Source of the DNA: Mastigamoeba balamuthi
Taxonomy: Eukaryota; Evosea; Mastigamoebida; Mastigamoebidae
Length of the DNA: 64,000 bases
Assembly (NCBI GenBank): GCA_902651635.1
Contig: CACRSC010000031.1
Coordinates: 1,060,712 to 1,124,711 of the forward strand
Direction: 5' to 3'
Shown here: piece after piece, positions 46,608-56,700 of the stretch
How positions within the stretch are numbered: the stretch's first letter is position 1
Layout: the number at the start of each line of letters is the position of its first letter
The notes under the pieces: generated by a model
Databases searched by the model: none
What the model was told of the DNA's origin: nothing
What the model saw: only the letters and a program-made list of their open reading frames with translations
Made by a program: the position numbers and the translations under genes

Positions 46608-47291
46608 TCACGGCAGCACAAACATGAGGACCACAAGCAGGATGATCACGAGGAACAGGCCGCCTATCGTCCAGATCATGCACGAGTTCTTGACCTTCTC
46701 CGTCAGGTCCCTCGTGTTCGCTGTAGTTGCCGAGACACGCGCGTCCGCACGGTCGACGCCCCTCTCGAGCTGCAGGCGACCCCACCCATCCCGGTCAGTC
46801 GATTGCCGAGCAGCGCTCTCGCGTCAGCCGCGCACGTCTGTGAGGAGCGAGGCGTGAACGTCGAGCTCGTCCCCGATGCCGTTGGCAATGTGCTTCTGCT
46901 TGGTGAGGCTCTCAGAGAGCACGTCCAGCATGGTGTCCTGTTCTGCTCGGCCCACAGCAACAATTCCAGAGGCTCAGGGGCTCAGCAAACGCACTGAAAA
47001 AAACAGCCCCCGCAAAAGAAGCGGGTGCGGGCAGCCGGTAGAGGGCTCGCGGTGGCGGGGTGTGCGCGGTCTGCGCAGACAAACCTGTCATCTGGGCATG
47101 CTGCATGTCGAGCACACCGCGGTTGTCCAGCGAGGCGATTTCGGGGTTCTCGCTGGGCGGCGCAGCAGCCCAGGCACTCCCGGCGCCACCGAACAGCTCC
47201 TCCCTGCGGTGAGCGTACGCGCGGGCGGCGGTCAGTCGCGGACAGGCGCGTGAGGGCAACAGGCGCACCTCTCCGATTTCCCCTTCGACAT
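46608..47291 (-). CDS. Qc-type SNARE, small tail-anchored
   Basis: Four exons, 47291-47269, 47203-47085, 46942-46836 and 46769-46608, give 136 aa. A short N region with no folded domain, then a SNARE helix starting EQDTMLDVLSESLTKQKHIA (about residue 50), continuing NGIGDELDVHASLLTDLERG, VDRADARVSATTANTRDL, then a membrane anchor (IWTIGGLFLVIILLVVLMFV) ending at the C terminus, so tail-anchored. The pattern is closest to Qc SNAREs of the syntaxin-8/SYP5/Bet1 class, acting in endosomal or ER-Golgi fusion. The residue aligned with the central Gln of the zero layer appears to be His (LDVHASLL). No N-terminal three-helix domain, so Bet1-like in size. Confidence 0.8.
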
Positions 47292-47535
47292 TCGCAGGGT
47301 GCGGACAAGAATATCGGCAGATCTTTTCCCACAGGAATATCGTGATAAAGCACTGTAGTTGCTCCGGGCCCCCCCGCCAGCCGTGGCCGCACAGTATTGC
47401 CAAGGGACCCAGCAGAGACTTGTCGGCACGAGGGAGAAAATTCAATCTGCTGGTGCCGTAAATCGCGAATCTCCAATTTCCCTTCACACCTTCCTTGAAG
47501 GCTCACGCCGTTTCCTCTGACGCGTCCACGTTCCC

Positions 47536-49035
47536 ATGAATGACTCCCTGACGGTGCGGCCCCCTCGGCCCCGGCTGCCCTGCGCCCCCCGCCCCCCTTC
47601 TCACCCGCATCCCGCGCGTGCGCCACCCCGCGCAGCTCGCGGAGGCCCCGAGGCTGGTCCTCAGCTTCAAGACCATCCTCTTCGGCACGCGGAACCCGCA
47701 GCGCCTGCCCGTGCGTGCCGCGTCCCTGCCCGCTTCCCCCACGCCACATCGACACCGCGGGCCCCACCCACCCACCCTTCCCCTTGTGGCAGCGGCGGCA
47801 TTTCCCAGAACCACGCCCCGCCCGCCCGGAACGCCCGTTCTCTCGGGCTTTTTTTGACTACCCATTTCGGGGCCGCCCGGTCCGTTTTGCTCGCCCGAGA
47901 AGCCGCGTGGCTCACCGACAATCAACTTCTCAACCGCCCGCACGCGACCCCTCGCTCGCCCTCCCTCCAGATGGACATCATCGTCGCGCGGCAGTGGCGC
48001 GAGTCGTGCGGCGTGTCGCCCGAGGACGTGTACAGCGCAGGGGCGGCGGCCCGCGCGTGCCACGAGGACACCCTCAAAGGTCCGCTCGGCTCTGCGGCAG
48101 CCCTCCCGCCCGGGCCTCGTGCTGGGCCGGGCCCCAACCCGCACCTCCTCCTCCTCCTCCCCCGCAGAGGTGGTCTGCGACCTGTGCGGGGACCGGATCG
48201 TGGAGGTCGTGGCCGTGCGCAGGGACCACGGGCCGGCCTGCGCGGGGGGCACGGCGGGCGGCGACGTGCAGACCGAGCGGTACAGCTTCCTCGTCAGGGC
48301 CTGCTGCCGGTCCGCGACACTCTCGCCGGGCCGGGGGAAGGAGAGGCGGAGAGGGGCCACGTGATATCTGACGTCGCAACACTGGAATCTTGCTGCGACC
48401 ACGAGCAGGCACATTGAGCACAAGCTGTGCCTCTCGACGCACCTCGCGGGCGTGGTCGTCTCTTGCGAGTCGTTCAAGATACGCCTGTGGAAGAGGAAGA
48501 AGCAGCCGTCGGAGGAGGCGCCGTGCGAGCAGGCAGCAGCGGCGGCGGTGGCGGCGTCCGCAGCAGCGGCGCCAGCGGGGGCGCCGGGTGGCCCCAAGTG
48601 CCCCGAGATGGCCCACGCGATACCGCACCTGGGGCCGCTGCCGGTGGCCGGGTGGATCCGCAACCTGGGCACGGGCGGCGCGCCGCTCGCCGGCCGCATC
48701 GTCGTGCGCGTGCGGGTGACCAAGTGGCACATACCCAGGGCCGAGGTGGCGGTGTTGCTGACGAGGGCCATCAAGGAGGTCAGGGACAACGTCCCGGGGT
48801 TCATCAACGGCTGCTACCACATCAACGACAGTGCGCCCCCGCCCTCGGCGTGGCCGGGGCTTCAAACTCACATGGGGGACGCTGCGCGGGCACAGACGGC
48901 ACGATCACGGCAGTGACGGTGCACAAGGACACGCTGTCGATGATGCTGGCGGACGTGCTGCGCGCGGAGCTCTTGAAAGAGCTGGGCCTCGTGTCGGTGA
49001 TGCAGGTTCTCTACACTGTAACAACAGTATACTAA
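47536..49035 (+). CDS. Unknown protein with conserved-looking Cys and helical regions
   Basis: Exons 47536-47553 (18 nt), 47636-47710, 47971-48079, 48168-48309, 48409-48830 and 48896-49035 give 301 aa in one frame. All five donors are GTGCG or GTCCG, which supports the model. A strand-rich first part (EAPRLVLSFKTILFGT) is followed by a VVCDLCGDRIVEVVAV segment with two close Cys, a FLVRACCRHIEHKL segment, a low-complexity Ala/Pro linker (about 195-225), then a beta/alpha C-terminal part (RIVVRVRVTKWHIPRAEVAV, LTRAIKEVRDNVPGF). An alternative last intron (49006-49041, ACTAAT-containing) could replace the final nine residues with VYIIPFGAMED. I do not recognise the family. No signal peptide or membrane segment. 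Confidence 0.6.
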
Positions 49036-49146
49036 TGTGAGGTGTACATCATCCCTTTCGGCGCAATGGAGGACGCAGCGGGTGGCTCTGTTTGCTATTC
49101 TGCAACGGCGTCCTCGGCTAGTGGCCACGGGAGGGGGGGAGCTAGA

Positions 49147-50893
49147 CTAGATGCTCAGGTTGGTGCACTCGCGCTCGAGCGTCCTGGCGACCTCGTTGAG
49201 GCTCGACCTGCCGTCGGGGTTGCGGCAGATCGTGTGGATCGTGGACGTCAGGCTCTGCAGGTACTCGTGCCGCCTCCCGCACGCGCTGTTGAGCAGGCTG
49301 CCCAGCTTGTACACACAGTTGTTGCGGGCGTCGTTCGCCTTCCCCAGGCCCCGCTTGAAGCAGTCGCTCCTGTCCCCGCAGCACGTGAGCCTGCACACGG
49401 ACTGGGCATGCTTCTTATTGACGCAGTCCTTGAAGCACGGGCACTCCGAGTTGCTGCAGACCTTGCACGGCGGATCCCCATTGACGACGCCGTTGACGCT
49501 CTGCACCAGGAGCTGCGCGATGCGGTCCACCTCGCGGTGCGCGTGGAGCTCTCTGCTCAGCTCAGCGGCGGTCTCTGTCGTGGGGGCCAGCCTGTGGCGC
49601 TGCCTGGCGACCTCGAGGGACACGTCCCACGCCCGGACAGCGGGGGTGGACACGTTGCGCCGAGAGACGGGGCTACGCGTGAACGATGGAGTGGCCCCGA
49701 AGAACTCGGAGACCTTGTAGTTGGTGACGGAGAGATCGCCATACTGGCACGGCTCGCTGATTCCGTCATTCTTCCGCTTCATCATCTCGACTGGCCGTAC
49801 ACGTCAGCTATCATCCCAGGAGATGGGAAGGGGAAGAGGGGATGCACAAGACTCGTCAAACTGGTTCTGCAGGCTATTCCCGTTGTGCGCTGCGTTGTCC
49901 ATGTACCACATGTTGGCCTGCGACCAGCTGTCTCCCAGGTACGCGTAGAGACTACTATCATAGTCGGTGGCCCAGCTCGGATCTGAGATGGGCGAGGCCC
50001 TGTAGCAGTCCGGGCCACGTTTCAGATAAGAACGGATAATAAAGTGGACGAACGTGGCAACGTAGGCCCTCGGCGGAAGGGTGTACTTGTAGAAGACCGA
50101 CCCCGCCTCGCACGCCTCGACAAAGAACACGAGGACGCCATACTTCTGCTTGTCGTACATCTGCTTCAGGGTCGCGACAACGCGCTCTCCGGACATCGAG
50201 GCTTTCCCCGGGAACCGCAGCGACCCCATGTCCCCGTGGTCCCTTCCGAGACAACGGATTGTGAGCAGCGCCAGCAGGTGGGTTTCTGGGCGCACGAGTA
50301 GAAGATGAAAACGTGGTCTGCAGAAGTGCTGCCGAGTGTCTTTCCGCTGCCACCGACGGGCTTCTCTCCGAGGAGCACCTTGACGAAGTTGTCTGGTGTG
50401 ACGGCACTCCCGACAACGTCCTTGGGCACACCGCTGTACACATCGGGCCCGTTCATCTCGTTGATGATCACTCCCCGCCTATAATTCCCGGGGTCTGCGG
50501 CGTTGTGGTCCGTCAGCCATACAGTCAGCTCGGAAAACAAAGCCAAGGGCCCAACGACGAAAAGAAGTGGTGTGGGAGAACAAACAGTCGCACCCTGCGC
50601 GATGTCGTCGTACATTAGGACGATGATGTGGGCCTCGGGAACGCCCTTCCTGCGCAGCACCTGGAACATGTGGCACACGTCCGCCTGGTGCCGGTAGTTG
50701 CTGGCAGGTGCAGTTAGAAGGGACACGGGGGGGGGCTGGTGTGGGCGCACTTCCAGGTGTTGCTGCCAGCCACCAGGACGGCCCAGAAGTTGTTGGCCCG
50801 CTGCTGGGGCGTCATACGGTCGAGGACAGCGGGAGCAGTGGCTGCCATGGCGCAGGCAGCGCACAGCGCCAGGACAGCGAAAGCGGGCCTCAT
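49147..50893 (-). CDS. Legumain-type (C13) asparaginyl cysteine protease, copy 1
   Basis: Six exons, 50893-50751, 50700-50594, 50494-50296, 50242-50054, 49999-49848 and 49790-49147, give 477 aa. A secretory/lysosomal protease cleaving after Asn. Seen: signal peptide ([20 protein letters not shown]), [44 protein letters not shown], catalytic His152 in SDHGDMG and catalytic Cys194 in [10 protein letters not shown], then a SYA-like strand ([18 protein letters not shown]). The C-terminal half is not the usual plain prodomain: it carries a Cys-rich insert ([27 protein letters not shown]) before a helical end ([14 protein letters not shown]). Start ATG opens the signal peptide. A paralogue lies 318 bp upstream in the same orientation. 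Confidence 0.93.
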
Positions 50894-51211
50894 GGGATGG
50901 CCTTGGATGTGTGCACCTGAGAGAAAAAGACGACTGAGAGAGAAAAAACGCGCTCGCTGCTTCTTCGCCTGTCCCGTCCTGACGTAATGAGAAAAGGACT
51001 GTCTTTTCTCATCGCCGTCGAAAATTCTGGGGATACGCCTGATCCATCCACCCAGAGGCGACATAGGATACCCACAGAAGGCCAATAAACCCGCCCGCAG
51101 ATTCTCAGCTGTGTAGGATTGCCAAGTCTTGGGAGGGTGGGAAGTCGTACTCCTACGGCCACGGCAGACCAGAGCGGCCGTGCACAGCAGCTGGATTAGA
51201 GGGGAACTAGA

Positions 51212-52967
51212 TTAGAGGCTCAGGTTGGTGCACTCGCGCTCGAGCGTCCTGGCGACCTCGTTGAGGCTCGACCTGCCGTCGGGGTTGCGGCAGATCGTGC
51301 GGATCGTGGACGTCAGGCTCTGCAGGTACTCGTGCTTGTTCCCGCACGCGGTCCTGAGCAGGCTGCCCAGCGTGAACACGCAGTGGTCGCGGTCGTCGTA
51401 CGCCCGGCCCCGGCCCTGCCCGAAACAGTCTCTCTTGTCCCCGCAGCACATGAGCCTGCACACGGCCAGGCCCCGATCCCGATCGATGCAGCGGCGGAAG
51501 CACGTGCACCAGTCGCTGCCGCAGTCACTGCACGGCGGATCCCCATTGATTTCGCCGTTGACGCTCTCCAGGAGGCGCTGCGCGATGCGGTCGACCTCGC
51601 TGTGTACGCGAAGCTCCCTGCTCAGCTCAGCGGCGGTCTCGGCTGTGGGGGCCAGCCTGTGGCGCTGCCTGGCAGTCTCGAGCGACACGTCCCACGCCCG
51701 GACAGCGGGGGTGGACACGTTGCGCCGAGAGATGGGACTACGCCTGAACGACGGGGTGGTCCCGAAGATCTCGGAGATCGTGTAGTTGGTGGCGATGGAG
51801 AGATCGCCATACTGGCACGGCTCGCTCATTTTGGCCGTGCTCTGTTGCATCATATCGACTGCCGTTCGCTGTCAGTGAAAATAACCTCGAGGGACAATGG
51901 CAATGTACTGGTATCGTCAAACTGGTTCTGCAGGCTGTTCCGGTTGTTCTCCGCATTTTCCATGTATCGCATGTTGGCCTGCGCCCATCTGTCTCCCGCG
52001 AATGCTTGAACACTATCATCATAGTCGGTGGCCCAACTGGGATCTGAGACAGGCGAGGCCCTGCGACAACCGGAGTCAGCTTAATGGGAAAAATACCATG
52101 CAAGGACGAACGTGGCAACATAGGCCCTCGGCGGAAGAGTGTACTGGTAGAAGATCGACCCCGCCTCGCACGCCTCGACAAAGAACACGAGGACGCCGTA
52201 CTTGTGGTTTTTGTACATCTGGTGCAGCGTAGTGACCATGCGGGCTGCAGGCATCGACATCGTTCCTGGGAACTCCAACGCCCCCATGCTCCCATGGTCC
52301 CTGCCGGCCGGAACAACGGGATGTCAGCAGTGCCCACAGGGGGGGGGGGGCATCTCAGCGCACGAGTAGAAGATGAAAACGTGGTCTGCGGAGGTGCTAT
52401 CTAGCGTCTTGCCGCTGCCGCCGTCGGGCTGCTGGCCGAGGAGCACCTTGACGAAGTTGTCGGGAGTCACGTACTTCCCAACCACGTCCTTGGGCACGCC
52501 GCTGTACACGTCGGGCCCGTTCAGCTCGTTGATGATAACGCCCTGCCTCGGGTTCGCCGCGTCTGCCGCCGTTGAGGCCCGTCGTCGAGTGAACCAGGTG
52601 CAGAGCCCGAAAATCTAACAACGGCCCAAACGACGAAAAGGAATTCGGAGAACAAACTGCCGCACTGTGCGCGATGTCGTCGTACATGAGGACGATGATG
52701 TGGGCCTCGGGCACGCCCTTGCTGCGCAGCACATGGAACATGTGGCACACGTCCGCCTGGTGCCGGTAGTTGCTGGCAGGCGACGTGAGAAAGCAGCGAG
52801 AGACGGTGTGGGCGTGGGGTCTACTTGTATGTGTTGCTGCCGGCAACAAGAACGGCCCAGAAGTTGTTGGAGCGCTGCTGGGGTGTCATGCGGTCGAGAA
52901 CAGCGGGGGCAGTGACTGCCATGGCGCAGGCGGCGCACAGCGCCAGAGAAACGACTAAGGACCTCAT
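51212..52967 (-). CDS. Legumain-type (C13) asparaginyl cysteine protease, copy 2
   Basis: Six exons, 52967-52825, 52772-52666, 52562-52364, 52300-52112, 52060-51909 and 51858-51212, give 478 aa. The first five exons have exactly the same lengths as copy 1 (143, 107, 199, 189, 152 nt); the last is one codon longer. Signal peptide [56 protein letters not shown], catalytic His152 (SDHGSMG) and Cys194 (EACEAGS). The same Cys-rich C-terminal insert is present with altered residues ([27 protein letters not shown]). Tandem duplication is clear. The protein is probably active in lysosome-like or secreted compartments. Intron sequences have diverged much more than exons, so the duplication is not recent. 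Confidence 0.93.
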
Positions 52968-53765
52968 GAGAGGGGATCGCCCGGCTGCCCCTACTGGATG
53001 AATAAACTACTGAAAGCGAGATTCTCGCAATGACGTGTTGAAATGTACGTTTTTCACACACCCTACTGAACCATGGATGCCTGACACACCATTGGGGAGC
53101 TGGACGTCATGAGAGTCGTCGCCGACACTGAAAAAGTGCACGAGGCCATTCCACACGTGCACTATGCTACCGATGGCCTAGGGGCGCAGTTCGTGTCGAC
53201 TCAGCTGAACGCCTGCGGCAGCGGCACGACCCTGGGCTCCGCGCCTTGGCTGTCGAGGACCACCAGCTGGCTGTTGGCGGTCACAGAATGATATCCATCA
53301 CGGACGTATGGAATGGCCTCGAACACTTGGTTGTGCCGTCGACGTGTCGGAGGTGACGGCGTACCGAAAAAAACGTCCTGTTCTTGGGCGCTGTCCTAAA
53401 AACCAGCGCACCTGTGACTAGCCCACGGTCGACTGACCTCTGCTGGCGGAGTGTCTAGTCTGTGAACGCCTGATTCCTTATCGTGTAGATGCATGCCACA
53501 TTTCTGGTGCTTCCCCTTGGTCTTTTTCGGGGCCTCGTCCATGGCCAGATCTGGGCCGTAGTTACAATACCTGATCGGGGACGAACCGGCGCTGGCGGTT
53601 GTTAAGGACGTGGTTGATATCCCGTTGATATTTTTCAGCTCAACTGGAAATCCAGTGGACGAGCAGTGTACGACCTGCTCCAACGGGCGACGTTCTGTGT
53701 CAGAAGTCCTGCTGAACCTCGAGCGATCTTGTACCCGCACCCCAGCTAGCTTGTGCGCTTCCCGA
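52968..53765. other. Intergenic, about 800 bp, with a possible orphan exon
   Basis: Between the second legumain start and the FG-GAP/PARP gene. On the minus strand, 53320 down to 53193 reads FEAIPYVRDGYHSVTANSQL and goes on to end VLDSQGAEPRVVPLPQAFS plus stop, which looks protein-like, but no start or splice partner is evident. An imperfect inverted repeat (CGAGGCCATTCCAYACGT, about 53144 and 53310) flanks it. Rest: nothing convincing. Confidence 0.3.
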
Positions 53766-56700
53766 ATGCGAATGGCTTCCCGTGCGCTCGCGCGCGTTCC
53801 GCTGCCGCTCCTGCGGCTACTTCTGCTGGCAGCGCTGCTGGCCCGAGTCAGGCCGGCCTCCGCAGGTTCCCTGACGACGTGGACCGACTGGCAGACGCCT
53901 GTCGTCATCAGCAGGGACTTCTTCGGGCCCGCCGCGAGCACGGCCGCGGCGCCGTCGACCGCACGCAACGGCAGCTCGTCGTCGACGACGGGCAGCTGGC
54001 TGTGGTTCCTGCGCGACTCCGACACGGTCGCGGGCAGCGCGCTGACCCCCATCGGCGACATCAACGGCGACGGCTACGCTGACTACGTGTCTGACGCCTC
54101 CAAGGGCCCCGTGGGCTCGGGCCGCTTCGGCGTCGTCGTCTTCCTCGGCTCCCGCCAAGGCACGGCAGACACGTGCTCTGACGTCATTAAAGAGCCTGTC
54201 GATAATGCTGTCGGTTGTTATGGTAACGCCGACGTGGTAACCCGCAGGCCTGCCGAACCCCCTCGACATGTTTGGCGCCAACGCCAACACCTTCGTCATC
54301 GAGGGGGGCAGCTTCCGATGTTCCGCCGACATCAACGGCGACGGGCTGCGGGACCTTGTTCTGCAACTTCCCGGACGTCTCGTTCTCATACCCGGCCGCA
54401 GAGGTATTCATCATGTTTACTGCGACAGTCCGAACTGAGTTTTTGACTTCATTTTGATGTCGTCCTCTACTTCGTGGCTCCCGCCCAGTGTGGTCTCCGT
54501 CGGCGGCGAGGAACCCGGCTACCATGTGGATGGGCGACGCTCCCACGGTAACCCATGTAGGCGACGTCAACGGCGACGGGCTCGATGACGTGGCGTTCGG
54601 GGTCGTTGACGAGGAGCACGACGACGACCCGTCGCTGGCATTTGTGTTCGGGTCTGCCAACCGGTCGTTCCCACTGGCCAAGGACCACGTCGACGGCTCC
54701 AACGGCTTCACGCTGAGCCTCGGGCACAGGTTTCGCATGCGCTACGTCGGCATCGGCGATGTCAACGGAGACAACAGGAGTGACTTTGCCTTGGCCACGG
54801 AGATAGACATACCCTGGATGGGTCGCAAGGACGTCGTTGTCGTGCTCTTCGGCCGAAACAACTGGCACCCGCACTGGAAGATGCCGACGATGAAGTCGAT
54901 CAAGAACTTTTTCGGGCCTGGCTACGTCATGATCCCCAACTACAGGCTACAGCAGGCGCACTTCGAGCTCGCCAACAGCGGAGGCATCTTCGTTGACAAC
55001 GACACCAAGGCAGACCTACTGCTGCGCAAGAGCGACGACTCCAAAGAGAAGGTCCTCTTCGGCTCCGACAGCTTCGTCGACAACGTGATGCTGTCCAGTG
55101 TCTACAAATTCTGCCAGTCGGGCAACGAGTCGCCGTCGCTGGAACTCGGCGACGTCAACGGCGACGGCATCCCCGACATGCTGACACGAGAGCAGCACGG
55201 CGACGAGTGCGTCTTCACCGTGTCGCGCGGGATCTTCAGCCTCCTCACCACCATGCACGTGCCGGTGCCGGGGATGTCCATTCTCGACCGCATGTGCCTC
55301 GACATGACCGCAGCCGGCAGGATCATGCGTCTCGTGCGCCGCGGGTCCTGCGAAAGCGCCGTCCTGCGCTCAATAGGCGACATTGATGGCGACAGGCTCT
55401 TCGATTACTTCTTCGACGGGCACATCGCGCTGGGCTCGCAGCGCAACGTCAACGTCAGCGCAGGGCAGGGAGTCTCCGTCATCTCCGACCTCGAGGCGAC
55501 GCTGTCGGGCTTCTCGTCAACGGGCGTCGGCGACATCAACAAAGACGGCGTACCGGACTTTGCGTTCGCCAAGGTCAACGAAACGACGCACCTCTGGGAC
55601 ATCGTCGTCGTCACCAACAGCAAGTGGCGCAACGTCATGTTCCCCATCTCCAAGCAGGGGAACTCTCTGGGGTGGCTGGTCGTGCACACCGACTTCCCCG
55701 TGGCCAACTGCACGCTGTCTCTCTCCTCGCTGGGCGACCACAACGGAGACAAGATCGACGACATGCTCGTCGGCGTCCTCGGGAACTCCGAGACCGGAGT
55801 CCGTGCTCTCGTGCTGCTGGGCCCGTCGTTGGCGCAGTCGACGTTTACAACCAACTACACGTACGACGCGAGCAGCTCAGTCAAGCCGCTTGGCGACATC
55901 GACGGCGACGGCCTGGCCGACTTCGGTCTCGAGACGCACGCGACGAACGAGCGCAGTCGTGCCTTCGTCATCTACGGCTCGCGCAGCATATCCGGGGGCA
56001 CAGTTGTCGACATCGACACCATGGGTTGGGACCTCCCCGATGGATACGGTGCGGGGCGCAGCGCGAACCTCACAGGTGTAGGCGATATCAACGGCGACGG
56101 GCTGGCAGACGTCGTGCTCGACATGGCGCAGTGCGGGTGGATGCGCGTGTTGCTGGGCTCGCGGAAGCGCCTGGCGGGCCTCGACGACGGCGTCGTGCTG
56201 TCGCCAGGGCAGGCTTACGGAATTCCCTTCTCCGAGGAGGACTGCAACGCGTGGGTAGTCATCAGGCCCCTCGGGGACATCAACGGCGACCTCATCGACG
56301 ACTTTGGCGTCGGGCTGCCGTTCGAGTCCAACTCCAAGGGCCACAAGCTCGCCGGGAAGATCTACGTCGTGTTTGGCAGCAAGGCCGCAGGCGCGTGGGC
56401 GAGGAAGAGGTCAACGGGCAACGTCATGCGCCTGGACACCACAATCAACACCCAGAGGGGCACGGGGTTCGTGGTCGACGGGGCCATTCTGTTCGACCAG
56501 CTGGGCTCGACGTTCGGGTCCGCCGGAGACATCAATGGCGACGGAGTGGGCGACATGTTCATCGGCATGCCCGAGTCGCTGGCTACCGCCGGCCAGGTCT
56601 ACATCGTGCTGGGTCGCAACGACTCAGCCGACTGTGACTCCGATACCAGCGCGTGCTGGAGGCGCCGCGTGGACTCTGCGAGCGTGTTTAAGATGAGCGA

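Noticed and set aside
49042-49986. Long + strand frame through the first legumain
   Set aside because: Antisense to a conserved protease; only its first codons could be a last exon of the 301-aa gene, noted there as an alternative.
54173-54247. GTGCTC donor at 54173 as the first intron of the FG-GAP/PARP gene
   Set aside because: It gives the wrong phase for the next exon (GLPNPLDMFG); the in-phase donor at 54214 leaves a 34-nt intron. RNA data are needed to settle it.
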